The notes beneath the pieces are model-generated. The model was not told the DNA's origin, made no database searches, and saw only the letters and a program-made list of their open reading frames with translations. This document shows, piece by piece, positions 32,947-40,519 of a stretch of 64,000 nt of DNA (positions are counted from its first letter, which is position 1; each line of letters starts with the position of its first letter). The stretch spans positions 620,001 through 684,000 of the forward strand of contig CBDETC010000003.1 in assembly GCA_965242845.1 (NCBI GenBank), written 5' to 3'. This DNA is from RHLJ01 sp965242845. Its GTDB lineage: Bacteria; Bacteroidota; Rhodothermia; Balneolales; Balneolaceae. The position numbers and the translations under genes are program-made.

Positions 32947-34302
32947 ATGAAAATACTCCTCACTCTTTTTGTACTACTAACTGCATGTTCTTCTCATATA
33001 CAAGACGAACCATGGGTATCCCTTTTCAATGGGAATACAACTGATGGATGGGCACAACTAGGTGGTGTTGCTACCTATGAAGTAAGAGATGGGGCAATAG
33101 TAGGTACTACGGTAGCTAATACTCCAAACTCTTTTCTTAGAACGGAAGCTATGTACGGTGATTTCATTCTTGAATATGAAGTTAAGCTTTCTGACGAGAC
33201 AAACTCAGGCGTGCAAATCAGAAGCAACAGCTTCCCGGAATTTCAAGATGGAAGGGTTCACGGCTACCAGGTTGAAATTGATCCCTCAGAACGTTCATGG
33301 ACGGGTGGAATTTATGATGAAGCACGTAGAGGCTGGTTACACCCACTAAGAGATATGCCCGAAGCACAAGGAGCATATAAGCATCTCGAATGGAATAAAT
33401 TCAGGGTAGAAGCAATTGGTGATACTATCAAAACCTGGGTAAATGGAATTCCTGTTTCACATTTAGTTGATAACAGAACGTCGGAAGGATTTATAGCTCT
33501 TCAGGTGCATAGCATTGGAAACCCAGATGAAGCCGGTATTGAAATAAGCTGGCGGAATATTCGGATCATAACGGATAATCCAAGAAAATACGCCCAAAGC
33601 ACGAAAGTACCTGCGATGGACAAGTATAATGTGTTGACGCACAGCCAGGAGGACTGGGGCTGGGAAGTACTGTATGACGGAACTAACATGAATAACTGGC
33701 GGGGTGCTCGTTCTGATGAATTCCCTTATTCCGAAAAAGGAACGGGTTGGGATGTTGAAGATGGAGTGATCATAATAAATGAATCTGGCGGGGCAGAATC
33801 AGAAGACGCGGGAGATATTGTTACCAGAGAATTATTCAGCAATTTTGAGCTTTGGGTAGACTTTAAAGTTACTCCGGGAGCTAATAGTGGTATAAAGTAT
33901 TTTGTTGATGCAAATCTGAATAAAGGAACGGGGTCGTCCATAGGCTTAGAATATCAAGTTTTAGATGATGATCTTCATCCCGATGCTAAACTGGGAGCAC
34001 AGCCTGGGAGCAGAACAGTAGCTTCTTTGTATGACCTCATTAAAGCCGAAGATAAACCCATAAACCCGGTCGGTGAATGGAATCACGCCAAAATAATTTC
34101 AAATGGGGATCATGTTGAGCATTGGTTAAATGGAAGGAAGGTGCTCGAATACGATCGAAATACTCCTGAATTCCAAAAACTGGTTGATGAAAGTAAATAT
34201 GAAGTATGGCCTGGATTTGGAACCTGGACGGAAGGAAATATCCTACTTCAGGATCACGGAAATGAGGTACATTATCGAAATATCTTCATCAAACGATTAT
34301 AA
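32947..34302 (+). CDS. DUF1080 lipoprotein, two domains (3-keto-glycoside hydrolase family)
   Basis: About 451 residues from the ATG at 32947, which yields a lipoprotein signal (KILLTLFVLLTACSS). It carries two tandem DUF1080 (3-keto-disaccharide hydrolase) concanavalin-like sandwiches: the first starts WVSLFNGNTTDGWAQLGG and includes DFILEYEVKLSDETNSGVQI, the second starts WEVLYDGTNMNNWRGA and includes NFELWVDFKVTPGANSGIKY. Members hydrolyse 3-keto-sugar glycosides produced by periplasmic Gfo/Idh/MocA-type oxidoreductases. Two such oxidoreductases follow directly (16 bp, then 4 bp), which strongly supports the function. Sits in the outer or inner membrane, facing the periplasm or outside. 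Confidence 0.88.
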   Translation: MKILLTLFVLLTACSSHIQDEPWVSLFNGNTTDGWAQLGGVATYEVRDGAIVGTTVANTPNSFLRTEAMYGDFILEYEVKLSDETNSGVQIRSNSFPEFQDGRVHGYQVEIDPSERSWTGGIYDEARRGWLHPLRDMPEAQGAYKHLEWNKFRVEAIGDTIKTWVNGIPVSHLVDNRTSEGFIALQVHSIGNPDEAGIEISWRNIRIITDNPRKYAQSTKVPAMDKYNVLTHSQEDWGWEVLYDGTNMNNWRGARSDEFPYSEKGTGWDVEDGVIIINESGGAESEDAGDIVTRELFSNFELWVDFKVTPGANSGIKYFVDANLNKGTGSSIGLEYQVLDDDLHPDAKLGAQPGSRTVASLYDLIKAEDKPINPVGEWNHAKIISNGDHVEHWLNGRKVLEYDRNTPEFQKLVDESKYEVWPGFGTWTEGNILLQDHGNEVHYRNIFIKRL

Positions 34303-34318
34303 CCACAAATAGAGCATT

Positions 34319-35650
34319 ATGAAAAATATGGACCGAAAAGCTTTTCTTAAAAAGAGTGCCACAACAGGGTTAGGGGGAGCTTTCGCGTTGAGTTTTCCCA
34401 GTATACTTGTTGGCAAACCAAACAATAGATTGAATGTAGCTGTTGTAGGGGTAAGGAGCAGGGGTAAGGCACATGTTGAAGCTATTGAGAAGGTTGAAAA
34501 TGCTACTGTTACCTGGTTTTGTGATGTTGACGATAACATTATTGACGAGCACAAAAAATGGCAAGAAGAAACAGTAGGGTATGTTCCTAAAGTTGAGAAA
34601 GACTTTCGAAAACTTATTGAGAAGGATGATATAGATATCATAACTATTGCCACTCCGGAACATTGGCATGCACCGATGGCCATCATGGCGATGCAAGCTG
34701 GTAAACATGTGTTTATTGAAAAACCATGTAGCCATAACCCTTATGAGAATGAGCTATTGGTAGCTGCTCAAAAGAAATACGGGAAGTATTGCCAGATGGG
34801 GAATCAGCAACGCTCTTCGTTAACTTCAAATAAGGCGATTGAGGAAATCAGAGAAGGGATTATTGGTGATGTTTATTACGCAAAAGCATGGTATGCGAAT
34901 ACAAGGGGGAGTATTGGAAAAGGAAATGTAGTTCCGGTTCCGGACACCTTAGATTGGGAACTATTTCAGGGGCCCGCCCCCCGAGAAGAGTACAGGGATA
35001 ATGTACACCCTTATAACTGGCATTGGTTTAAAACTTGGGGAACAGGTGAGATTCATAATAATGGAACTCATGAGATTGATATTTGCCGATGGGCTCTGGG
35101 AGTTGACCTTCCTGTTAAAGCAACTTCAACAGGAGGCAGGTATCATTTTGATGATGATTGGGAATTTTATGATACCCAGAATGCCAGTTTCGAATTTGAA
35201 GGTGGTAAAATGATTTCATGGGAAGGAAAGAGTTGCAATGGTTATCCCATTATGGGAAGAGGACGAGGTTCCCTGATACATGGGACTGATGGAACTATCT
35301 TACTAGATAGAGATGGATACCTTTTATATGATTTGAGAGGAAAGCTAATCAAAGAAGAAATTGAGCCAGCTGGAGGGGGAGCGGCAAATACTGCGGATAC
35401 TCGTGGTTTTGATGCTCTTACTGTAAATCATATGATTAATTTCGCAAATGCTATTAGGGAGGGAGAAGCGTTAAAGGCACCTATTGATGATGCAAGTATT
35501 TCAACGATGCTATGCCATTATGGAAATATTGCTCAGGAAGTAGGTGGTAGTATTCAAGTTGATCCTGAAACTGGAAAAATCTTGAACAACCCGGAAGCAA
35601 TGAAACTTTGGAAGCGTGAGTATGAAAATGGTTGGGAACCAAGATTATAA
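34319..35650 (+). CDS. Gfo/Idh/MocA-family oxidoreductase (exported)
   Basis: 443 residues. The N-terminus MKNMDRKAFLKKSATTGLGG looks like a Tat-type signal (RK pair, then hydrophobic FALSFPSILV). The Rossmann dinucleotide site reads VAVVGVRSRGKAH, and IATPEHWHAPMAIMAMQAG with HVFIEKPCSHNPYENELLVA is the EKP motif carrying the catalytic lysine. The C-terminal domain includes WGTGEIHNNGTHEIDICRWA with a catalytic-type histidine pair. These enzymes use tightly held NAD and oxidise sugars; in operons with DUF1080 they make 3-keto-sugars. It is followed after 4 bp by a second member, so they may form a redox relay or have different specificities. Confidence 0.9.
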   Translation: MKNMDRKAFLKKSATTGLGGAFALSFPSILVGKPNNRLNVAVVGVRSRGKAHVEAIEKVENATVTWFCDVDDNIIDEHKKWQEETVGYVPKVEKDFRKLIEKDDIDIITIATPEHWHAPMAIMAMQAGKHVFIEKPCSHNPYENELLVAAQKKYGKYCQMGNQQRSSLTSNKAIEEIREGIIGDVYYAKAWYANTRGSIGKGNVVPVPDTLDWELFQGPAPREEYRDNVHPYNWHWFKTWGTGEIHNNGTHEIDICRWALGVDLPVKATSTGGRYHFDDDWEFYDTQNASFEFEGGKMISWEGKSCNGYPIMGRGRGSLIHGTDGTILLDRDGYLLYDLRGKLIKEEIEPAGGGAANTADTRGFDALTVNHMINFANAIREGEALKAPIDDASISTMLCHYGNIAQEVGGSIQVDPETGKILNNPEAMKLWKREYENGWEPRL

Positions 35651-35654
35651 ATAG

Positions 35655-36845
35655 ATGAATAGAAAGGACTTTATCAAAACATCTGCATTAGCAGGAGCGG
35701 CTACATTAACCTCTGGATTTGCTGGCGTTTATCGACCCAGGGAATTTAGTGATTTAAAAATAGGGGTAATTGGTACCGGTGATAGAGGAACCGGGCTCTC
35801 TCATATCATGAAAGATATTGATGGAATCGAAGTTACTGCCTGTAGCGATATTATTCCTTTTCGGTTAAAGAATTGCGTGGATAAAGCTACTAATGGAGCT
35901 ACAGCCTATGAAGATTATCGTGCTTTGATTGATGACGATAATGTGGATGCTATTCTAATTGCAGTTCCATATGCATTACATGATGAGGTTCTTGAAGACG
36001 CATTAGCATCCGGAAAGCATATTTATTGCGAAAAAACTATGGTCAAGGGCATTGAGCCCGCCAAAGATTTGGTGAAGCGAGTAAGAAGTTATGATGCAAT
36101 TTTCCAGGTTGGTCACCAATACCACAGCAGCCGATTATATCATAAGGCGGTGGAAATTGTTAATGATGGATATCTTGGTCATATCGAGTCTATTGAGTGC
36201 CAGTGGAATAGGAATGGGGATTGGAGAAGACCTGTACCAGACCCAAAATGGGAGCGAATGATCAACTGGAGGATGTACAGAGAATACTCCGGAGGGCTAA
36301 CCGCAGAGCTTTGTTCACATCAAATTGATTTTTGTAATTGGGTAGCTGGTACCACTCCAACAAAAGTAAGTGGTTTTGGAGGCATCGATTACTGGAAGGA
36401 TGGACGCGAGACCTATGATAATGTCCACATCATGATGCAGTATCCAAATGGATTAAATACCAAGTTCACCAGCCTTACAACCAATGCCTATGAGCGGTAT
36501 CAAATCAAGCTGCAAGGGCAAAAAGGGACCTTAGTAATCAATTTCGGAGGAGCTAAAATCTATCTGGAAAACCTTGATCAGGCCCGGGAACAAGGGTTGG
36601 TTGATGGTGTTTCTGGTGCTACTTCAGAAGCATGGGAACGAGGAGAAGGCGCTCCGATAACGGTCGCTGATGATATGGATGCCTCAAAACAGGCTTTGAT
36701 TGACTTCAGAGATTCCGTTCGAACTGGTAAAGAACCTGATTCAAATGTTGAGACCGGAGCAAATGTATCTATTCTTGTTTCTATGGCTATTGATGCGATG
36801 GACAACAACAAAGTTGTCGAGTGGAAGCCGGAGTATAGTATTTAA
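35655..36845 (+). CDS. Gfo/Idh/MocA-family oxidoreductase (exported), second copy
   Basis: 396 residues. The N-terminus MNRKDFIKTSALAGAATLTS resembles a Tat-type signal. Rossmann motif IGVIGTGDRGTGLSHI, then AVPYALHDEVLEDALASGK and the EKT segment HIYCEKTMVKGIEP (EKT in place of EKP, keeping the lysine). C-terminal text YSGGLTAELCSHQIDFCNWV has the histidine used in family catalysis. It differs clearly from the upstream paralogue. The operon ends with it; the following 97 bases hold an imperfect palindrome. Confidence 0.9.
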   Translation: MNRKDFIKTSALAGAATLTSGFAGVYRPREFSDLKIGVIGTGDRGTGLSHIMKDIDGIEVTACSDIIPFRLKNCVDKATNGATAYEDYRALIDDDNVDAILIAVPYALHDEVLEDALASGKHIYCEKTMVKGIEPAKDLVKRVRSYDAIFQVGHQYHSSRLYHKAVEIVNDGYLGHIESIECQWNRNGDWRRPVPDPKWERMINWRMYREYSGGLTAELCSHQIDFCNWVAGTTPTKVSGFGGIDYWKDGRETYDNVHIMMQYPNGLNTKFTSLTTNAYERYQIKLQGQKGTLVINFGGAKIYLENLDQAREQGLVDGVSGATSEAWERGEGAPITVADDMDASKQALIDFRDSVRTGKEPDSNVETGANVSILVSMAIDAMDNNKVVEWKPEYSI

Positions 36846-36871
36846 GTAAGAGTAAAGAACAAGGATTTAAG

Positions 36872-36914
36872 AAGTAAGAACATGAATATTGAAAAAGTGA
36901 TGATGTTCTTATTT
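36872..36914. repeat. Imperfect intergenic hairpin
   Basis: AAGTAAGAACAT (36872-36883) and ATGTTCTTATTT (36903-36914) pair in 11 of 12 positions with a 19-base loop. It sits between the convergent sugar-oxidoreductase and cbb3 operons and could stop both. It lacks a long T run. Confidence 0.5.
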
Positions 36915-36942
36915 CTTTATTCTTCAATTGATATTCTTCCTT

Positions 36943-37650
36943 TTAATTAGTTTCCGGGAACACGCAAAAGCTTTCCATATTCTCAGCAAGTAGGCGAGCC
37001 AGGTGTAAATCCTGGAAAGCGATCCCCCTGACTATTAGAAAGACTCCTAAACTAAAAGCCAGGTAAGGAACAAGTTTTCGAATAGAGCTTCTCAGATCAA
37101 GAGAAAGGATAGTAGGAGCGAGATACATCAAGAACATGGCCGGAAAAGTACCTAGCCCAAATAAAGCCATATACTGCATGCTATGAATAGGAGAGTCGGT
37201 TAATACAGCTGCAGCCAGGCCTGAGTACACAAAAGCACAAGGAAGAAGCCCATTTAGTACTCCCATCCCAAAAAGAGCAAAAAAGGAAGGCTTACGGAGT
37301 AGTTTTCCATAATACTTCGAAATAGAGTTCACGAAATCCTGATAAAACTGGGGCTTTTGTCTTTTCTTAAAAAAACGATTGAGTACTACTCCGGCTACTA
37401 TTCCAACTCCAAGTACGATGGAAAGCGTGCCCTGAAAACCAGAAAAAGTAATTTGAGTTCCCAGTAACCCAAACAATAACCCAAAGAGTGCATAAACCAG
37501 GATACGTCCGGAATTATACAGACCTGCACTAAAGGATAGGGCAACAAGGCTTGAACCTGACCTGGGAATAGACATGGCGATGGGGCCGCACATCCCCACG
37601 CAGTGAAAGCTTCCTACAAAGCCTAAAACCAGGGCAGTCCAGAGTTCCAT
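36943..37650 (-). CDS. SafE/DsbD-2-like membrane protein of the cbb3 operon
   Basis: 235 residues with about six membrane helices. LGFVGSFHCVGMCGPIAMSI at the N-terminus and FGMGVLNGLLPCAFVYSGLA in the middle are the signature cysteine motifs of the TauE/SafE (DsbD_2, UreH-type) family. Proteins of this type next to cbb3 genes are thought to help handle copper or reducing equivalents during oxidase or cytochrome c assembly. It is the last gene of the operon, 1 bp after ccoH. A C-terminal FCVFPETN adds one more cysteine outside the usual pattern. Confidence 0.85.
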   Translation of the reverse strand: MELWTALVLGFVGSFHCVGMCGPIAMSIPRSGSSLVALSFSAGLYNSGRILVYALFGLLFGLLGTQITFSGFQGTLSIVLGVGIVAGVVLNRFFKKRQKPQFYQDFVNSISKYYGKLLRKPSFFALFGMGVLNGLLPCAFVYSGLAAAVLTDSPIHSMQYMALFGLGTFPAMFLMYLAPTILSLDLRSSIRKLVPYLAFSLGVFLIVRGIAFQDLHLARLLAENMESFCVFPETN

Positions 37651-37651
37651 A

Positions 37652-38101
37652 TTAAATGATTACTACTTTTTCTTCCTGGTAGTCCAGGTTGTCCATTTTC
37701 CAGGTTACGGTGAGTACCCATTTCCCCTTATCCATTCGCTCCATTGGAATTACATGGGTACTCCCTGCATCAAACTGGATAGCAAGGTTCATATCTTTAC
37801 TGGCATCATTTGGCCGATAAAGATTGATGGTTCCTTCCTGCGCTTTTTCTACTATTTCTTCAGGGAAAAAGACTTTTAGTGCGACGCGTTCTTCATCAAA
37901 CAGGATAACAACCTGCTCATCCAGTTCTTCGGCACGTTCCCTACTATCTATAGTTTCCTGGTATGCTACTCCCTCTTCATAGTGATTATTATTCACCAGG
38001 TAGAAATCCAGGCTGATGAGATAGCTGACCATACTAAGGGTGCCTAGTATAAATAGGGTAACTGCAATAAATATTCCTTTTCCCCAATCTAGTTTTTTCA
38101 T
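37652..38101 (-). CDS. ccoH: FixH/CcoH-like protein
   Basis: 149 residues with one N-terminal transmembrane helix (KGIFIAVTLFILGTLSMVSY) and a periplasmic beta-rich domain, VALKVFFPEEI to LTVTWKMDNLDYQEEKVVII. Length, topology and position fit FixH/CcoH, needed for stable cbb3 oxidase assembly. Sequence similarity in this family is low, so the assignment rests mainly on its place between ccoG (7 bp upstream) and the SafE-like gene (1 bp downstream). Confidence 0.85.
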   Translation of the reverse strand: MKKLDWGKGIFIAVTLFILGTLSMVSYLISLDFYLVNNNHYEEGVAYQETIDSRERAEELDEQVVILFDEERVALKVFFPEEIVEKAQEGTINLYRPNDASKDMNLAIQFDAGSTHVIPMERMDKGKWVLTVTWKMDNLDYQEEKVVII

Positions 38102-38108
38102 AATGAGT

Positions 38109-39563
38109 CTAGTTGTTCGGCCCTAAGAAGCCGGTTTTTACTGTTTCAATTTGTTCTCCATCAGCTATAACAGTAAAGCTAATGTCGGTTTGTAAACCGT
38201 CTAAGTGTTCTTTAGAAATCTGAACCATAAAACGTCCTTCGACTAAACTTTGGCCTGGCACTGAATTGATCATTCCGAGAGATACAAGTTGCCCCGGAGG
38301 TGAAATTAGTGCGAGCTCATAGTCTATTTCTTCAAAGGTCTTATTGATCACTTTGATAGTATATATATTGCTGATCCTGTCGTCAGGAAGTTCTTGAAAT
38401 AGAGTGCCGCGTTCTCTTAAAATGGTGGTCTCAAGGCTTGAACGCATGCTTAATAGCACAATAAAAGTGCTAAGCAATACTAAAAGAACCGCTGAGTATC
38501 CCATTATCCTTGGAGTAATGATTTTCCTCTTTTCAGCCCGGATTGCATTCTCAGAAGAATAGCGGATAAGCCCTCGTGGTTTATCGATTTTATCCATGAT
38601 ATCATCACAAGCATCAATGCAGGCTGTACAATGCGTACACTCGAGTTGCGTTCCGTTTCTGATATCGATTCCCATAGGGCAAACTTGCACGCATTGATAG
38701 CAATCAATACAATCTCCAAAAGTAGTTCCTTCTTCTAATCCAAGATCGGCTATTGAAAAAGCTCCACTTTCAACTTTCTTTCGATCACCTACTCTGGCTC
38801 TGCTTTCTCCCCGAACGTAATCATACATCACATTAATCGAGTTATTATCGAGCATTACTGACTGCATTCTCCCATAAGGGCACACGAAATGACATACCTG
38901 CTCCCTCATAAAAGCAAACACACCATAGAATACCCCACTGAAGACAATCATTGCTGATAATCCTGCAAGATGTTCTGAAGGGGGATCTGTGACTAGCTCA
39001 AACCAGTCTTCTTTGCCCATCACATAGGCTAAGAACAGGTTGGAAATAAGGAAGGCCATTCCATAGAAAATGGCGTGTTTACTCCCCTTCTTTAGAATTT
39101 TTTCAGCATTCCATGGAGCTTTTTTAAGTCGAATTTGATCAGATGCATCTCCTTCAATCCAATATTCTATTCTTCGGAAAACCATTTCCATGAAAATGGT
39201 TTGAGGACAGGCCCAGCCACAGAAGAGGCGACCAAAGATGGTAGTAAATAAAACAACACCAAGAATAAAAGCCAGCATCCCAAATACTAATAGATGCAGG
39301 TCTTGAGGCCAGAAAGCTACGCCAAAGATGACGAATTCTCTCTCGATGACATCGACCATCAAAAGTGGGTGACCATTTATTTCAATAAAAGGTCCCGCAA
39401 AAAAGAAAGCCAGTAAAAACAGAGCCACAATATTTCGAGCTCTGTAATACTTGCCGCTAGGTTTTTTCGGATAAATCCAGTTCCTGCCACCCTTCTCATT
39501 TACAGTGGCGAGATAATCACGAAATTGATCCTGCTCTATTCTGCGATCTTTAGTTTTGGACAT
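38109..39563 (-). CDS. ccoG: CcoG/FixG, cbb3 oxidase accessory iron-sulfur protein
   Basis: About 484 residues from the ATG at 39563 (a TTG at 39572 is in frame). It has several membrane helices near FLLAFFFAGPFIEINGHPLL and the CWACPQTIFMEMVFRR segment, and two ferredoxin-type [4Fe-4S] clusters: CIDCYQCVQVCPMGIDIRNG and CTHCTACIDACDDI. The C-terminus is a periplasmic Ig-like domain (IDYELALISPPGQLVSLG). CcoG reduces Cu(II) to Cu(I) for the copper centre of cbb3 oxidase. Its start overlaps the small cysteine-rich gene by 14 bp, suggesting translational coupling. Confidence 0.95.
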   Translation of the reverse strand: MSKTKDRRIEQDQFRDYLATVNEKGGRNWIYPKKPSGKYYRARNIVALFLLAFFFAGPFIEINGHPLLMVDVIEREFVIFGVAFWPQDLHLLVFGMLAFILGVVLFTTIFGRLFCGWACPQTIFMEMVFRRIEYWIEGDASDQIRLKKAPWNAEKILKKGSKHAIFYGMAFLISNLFLAYVMGKEDWFELVTDPPSEHLAGLSAMIVFSGVFYGVFAFMREQVCHFVCPYGRMQSVMLDNNSINVMYDYVRGESRARVGDRKKVESGAFSIADLGLEEGTTFGDCIDCYQCVQVCPMGIDIRNGTQLECTHCTACIDACDDIMDKIDKPRGLIRYSSENAIRAEKRKIITPRIMGYSAVLLVLLSTFIVLLSMRSSLETTILRERGTLFQELPDDRISNIYTIKVINKTFEEIDYELALISPPGQLVSLGMINSVPGQSLVEGRFMVQISKEHLDGLQTDISFTVIADGEQIETVKTGFLGPNN

Positions 39564-39720
39564 GCTCCGCAACCGATGGTTTTAACTCTTTAGTTTTCTG
39601 TTGAGACTTCTCTTTTTGTTCTTCATGAGATTTAGTTCCACATCTAACGTTTTTGCATCTCTCACAACAGTTTCTGACAACAGTTGCCTCATCTTTGGTG
39701 GCGTCAATACTTATACACAT
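39550..39720 (-). CDS. Small cysteine-rich protein in the cbb3 operon, unnamed
   Basis: 56 codons, from ATG at 39720 to TAA at 39550, between ccoP and ccoG. The product is MCISIDATKDEATVVRNCCE then RCKNVRCGTKSHEEQKEK and a charged tail ending AEHVQN. It has no membrane helix. Five cysteines occur (one at position 2, then a CC, C and C cluster around CCERCKNVRC), a possible metal site. GGAG six bases before the ATG is a clear ribosome-binding site, rare in this window; the start is 3 bp after the ccoP stop and the end overlaps ccoG. The context suggests a cytoplasmic copper, iron or cluster carrier for oxidase assembly, but that is inference. Family not recognised. Confidence 0.7.
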   Translation of the reverse strand: MCISIDATKDEATVVRNCCERCKNVRCGTKSHEEQKEKSQQKTKELKPSVAEHVQN

Positions 39721-39723
39721 GAT

Positions 39724-40329
39724 TTACTCCATGCTACATTGAATGGCTCTAGTTTCATCTACCGCCTTAGGATTAGGAGGGTTGGTACCCTGGATAGAAG
39801 CAATGTAGCTGATCAGGTCGGTCATATCTTCATCGGCAATAGGCACATTACTTCCATAGGGCATCATTCCTTTATCCATGAAGCCATTAGCGATGTTATT
39901 TGCTAAATCTTCCGGAGAACAACCATTCAGCCAAAATTCATCGGTAAGATTAGGCCCAACCAAGCCTTCTCCGGCACCTCCATGACAGGTGAAACAAAGG
40001 TTATTGGTGCTCATGAAGATTTCTTTACCATTGGCGAGGGAAGCTTCATCCGTTTCGAAAACCCATGCTACGGCAACAGTGCTGGCATCTGGATCGCCTT
40101 CTCCACCTGTACCATAAAGTTCTTCAGCGGCTGCCATTTCTAGGGTGTACTGTTCATGCTGGTCGGGACCAAAATTGAACACTTCATAATAGAGCAGGTA
40201 GAGTACTCCCCATCCAATGGTGAAGTAGAATAACCAAAGCCACCAAACTGGCATGTGATTATCCAGTTCACGAATACCATCATATTCGTGATTAAGTAGT
40301 TTGTCTTGTTCGTCGTCTAAAATCTTCAT
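39724..40329 (-). CDS. ccoP: Cytochrome c oxidase cbb3 subunit III
   Basis: 201 residues. A membrane helix (WWLWLFYFTIGWGVLYLLYY) is followed by a periplasmic cytochrome c domain with one heme site CFTCH (about residues 111-115) and the distal methionine region DKGMMPYGSNVP. The classical CcoP has two heme c domains; here only one is present, as is common in Bacteroidota. The N-terminus HEYDGIRELDNHMPVWWLW is typical of the subunit. It overlaps ccoQ by 4 bp. Confidence 0.95.
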   Translation of the reverse strand: MKILDDEQDKLLNHEYDGIRELDNHMPVWWLWLFYFTIGWGVLYLLYYEVFNFGPDQHEQYTLEMAAAEELYGTGGEGDPDASTVAVAWVFETDEASLANGKEIFMSTNNLCFTCHGGAGEGLVGPNLTDEFWLNGCSPEDLANNIANGFMDKGMMPYGSNVPIADEDMTDLISYIASIQGTNPPNPKAVDETRAIQCSME

Positions 40330-40517
40330 GGTTGAGTAGATTTCGAGTTAATAGTTTCGTCAGATTCTAAGGGGAGGTTTGCCGCATCATCCCAATGATG
40401 TTTTCCTGTTTTTATCAGGTAGGTGATCAAAAGGACGAAAAAAGCAAAAAAGAGGAGAAGGGAGATGCTTGGGAAAAGCTCAACTCCCTCCATGCTTCGA
40501 AGTACTTGCTTATACAT
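40326..40517 (-). CDS. ccoQ: CcoQ/FixQ-like small subunit
   Basis: 63 residues with one membrane helix (LFPSISLLLFFAFFVLLITY) followed by a basic-then-acidic tail. Size, topology and position between ccoNO (2 bp upstream) and ccoP (4-bp overlap) fit CcoQ, which stabilises cbb3 oxidase. Confidence 0.85.
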   Translation of the reverse strand: MYKQVLRSMEGVELFPSISLLLFFAFFVLLITYLIKTGKHHWDDAANLPLESDETINSKSTQP

Positions 40518-40519
40518 GA

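Noticed and set aside
39601..39906. 101-codon plus-strand frame opposite ccoP and the small cysteine-rich gene
   Set aside because: The minus strand has a coherent operon with a ribosome-binding site and overlaps; the plus-strand frame lacks any motif.
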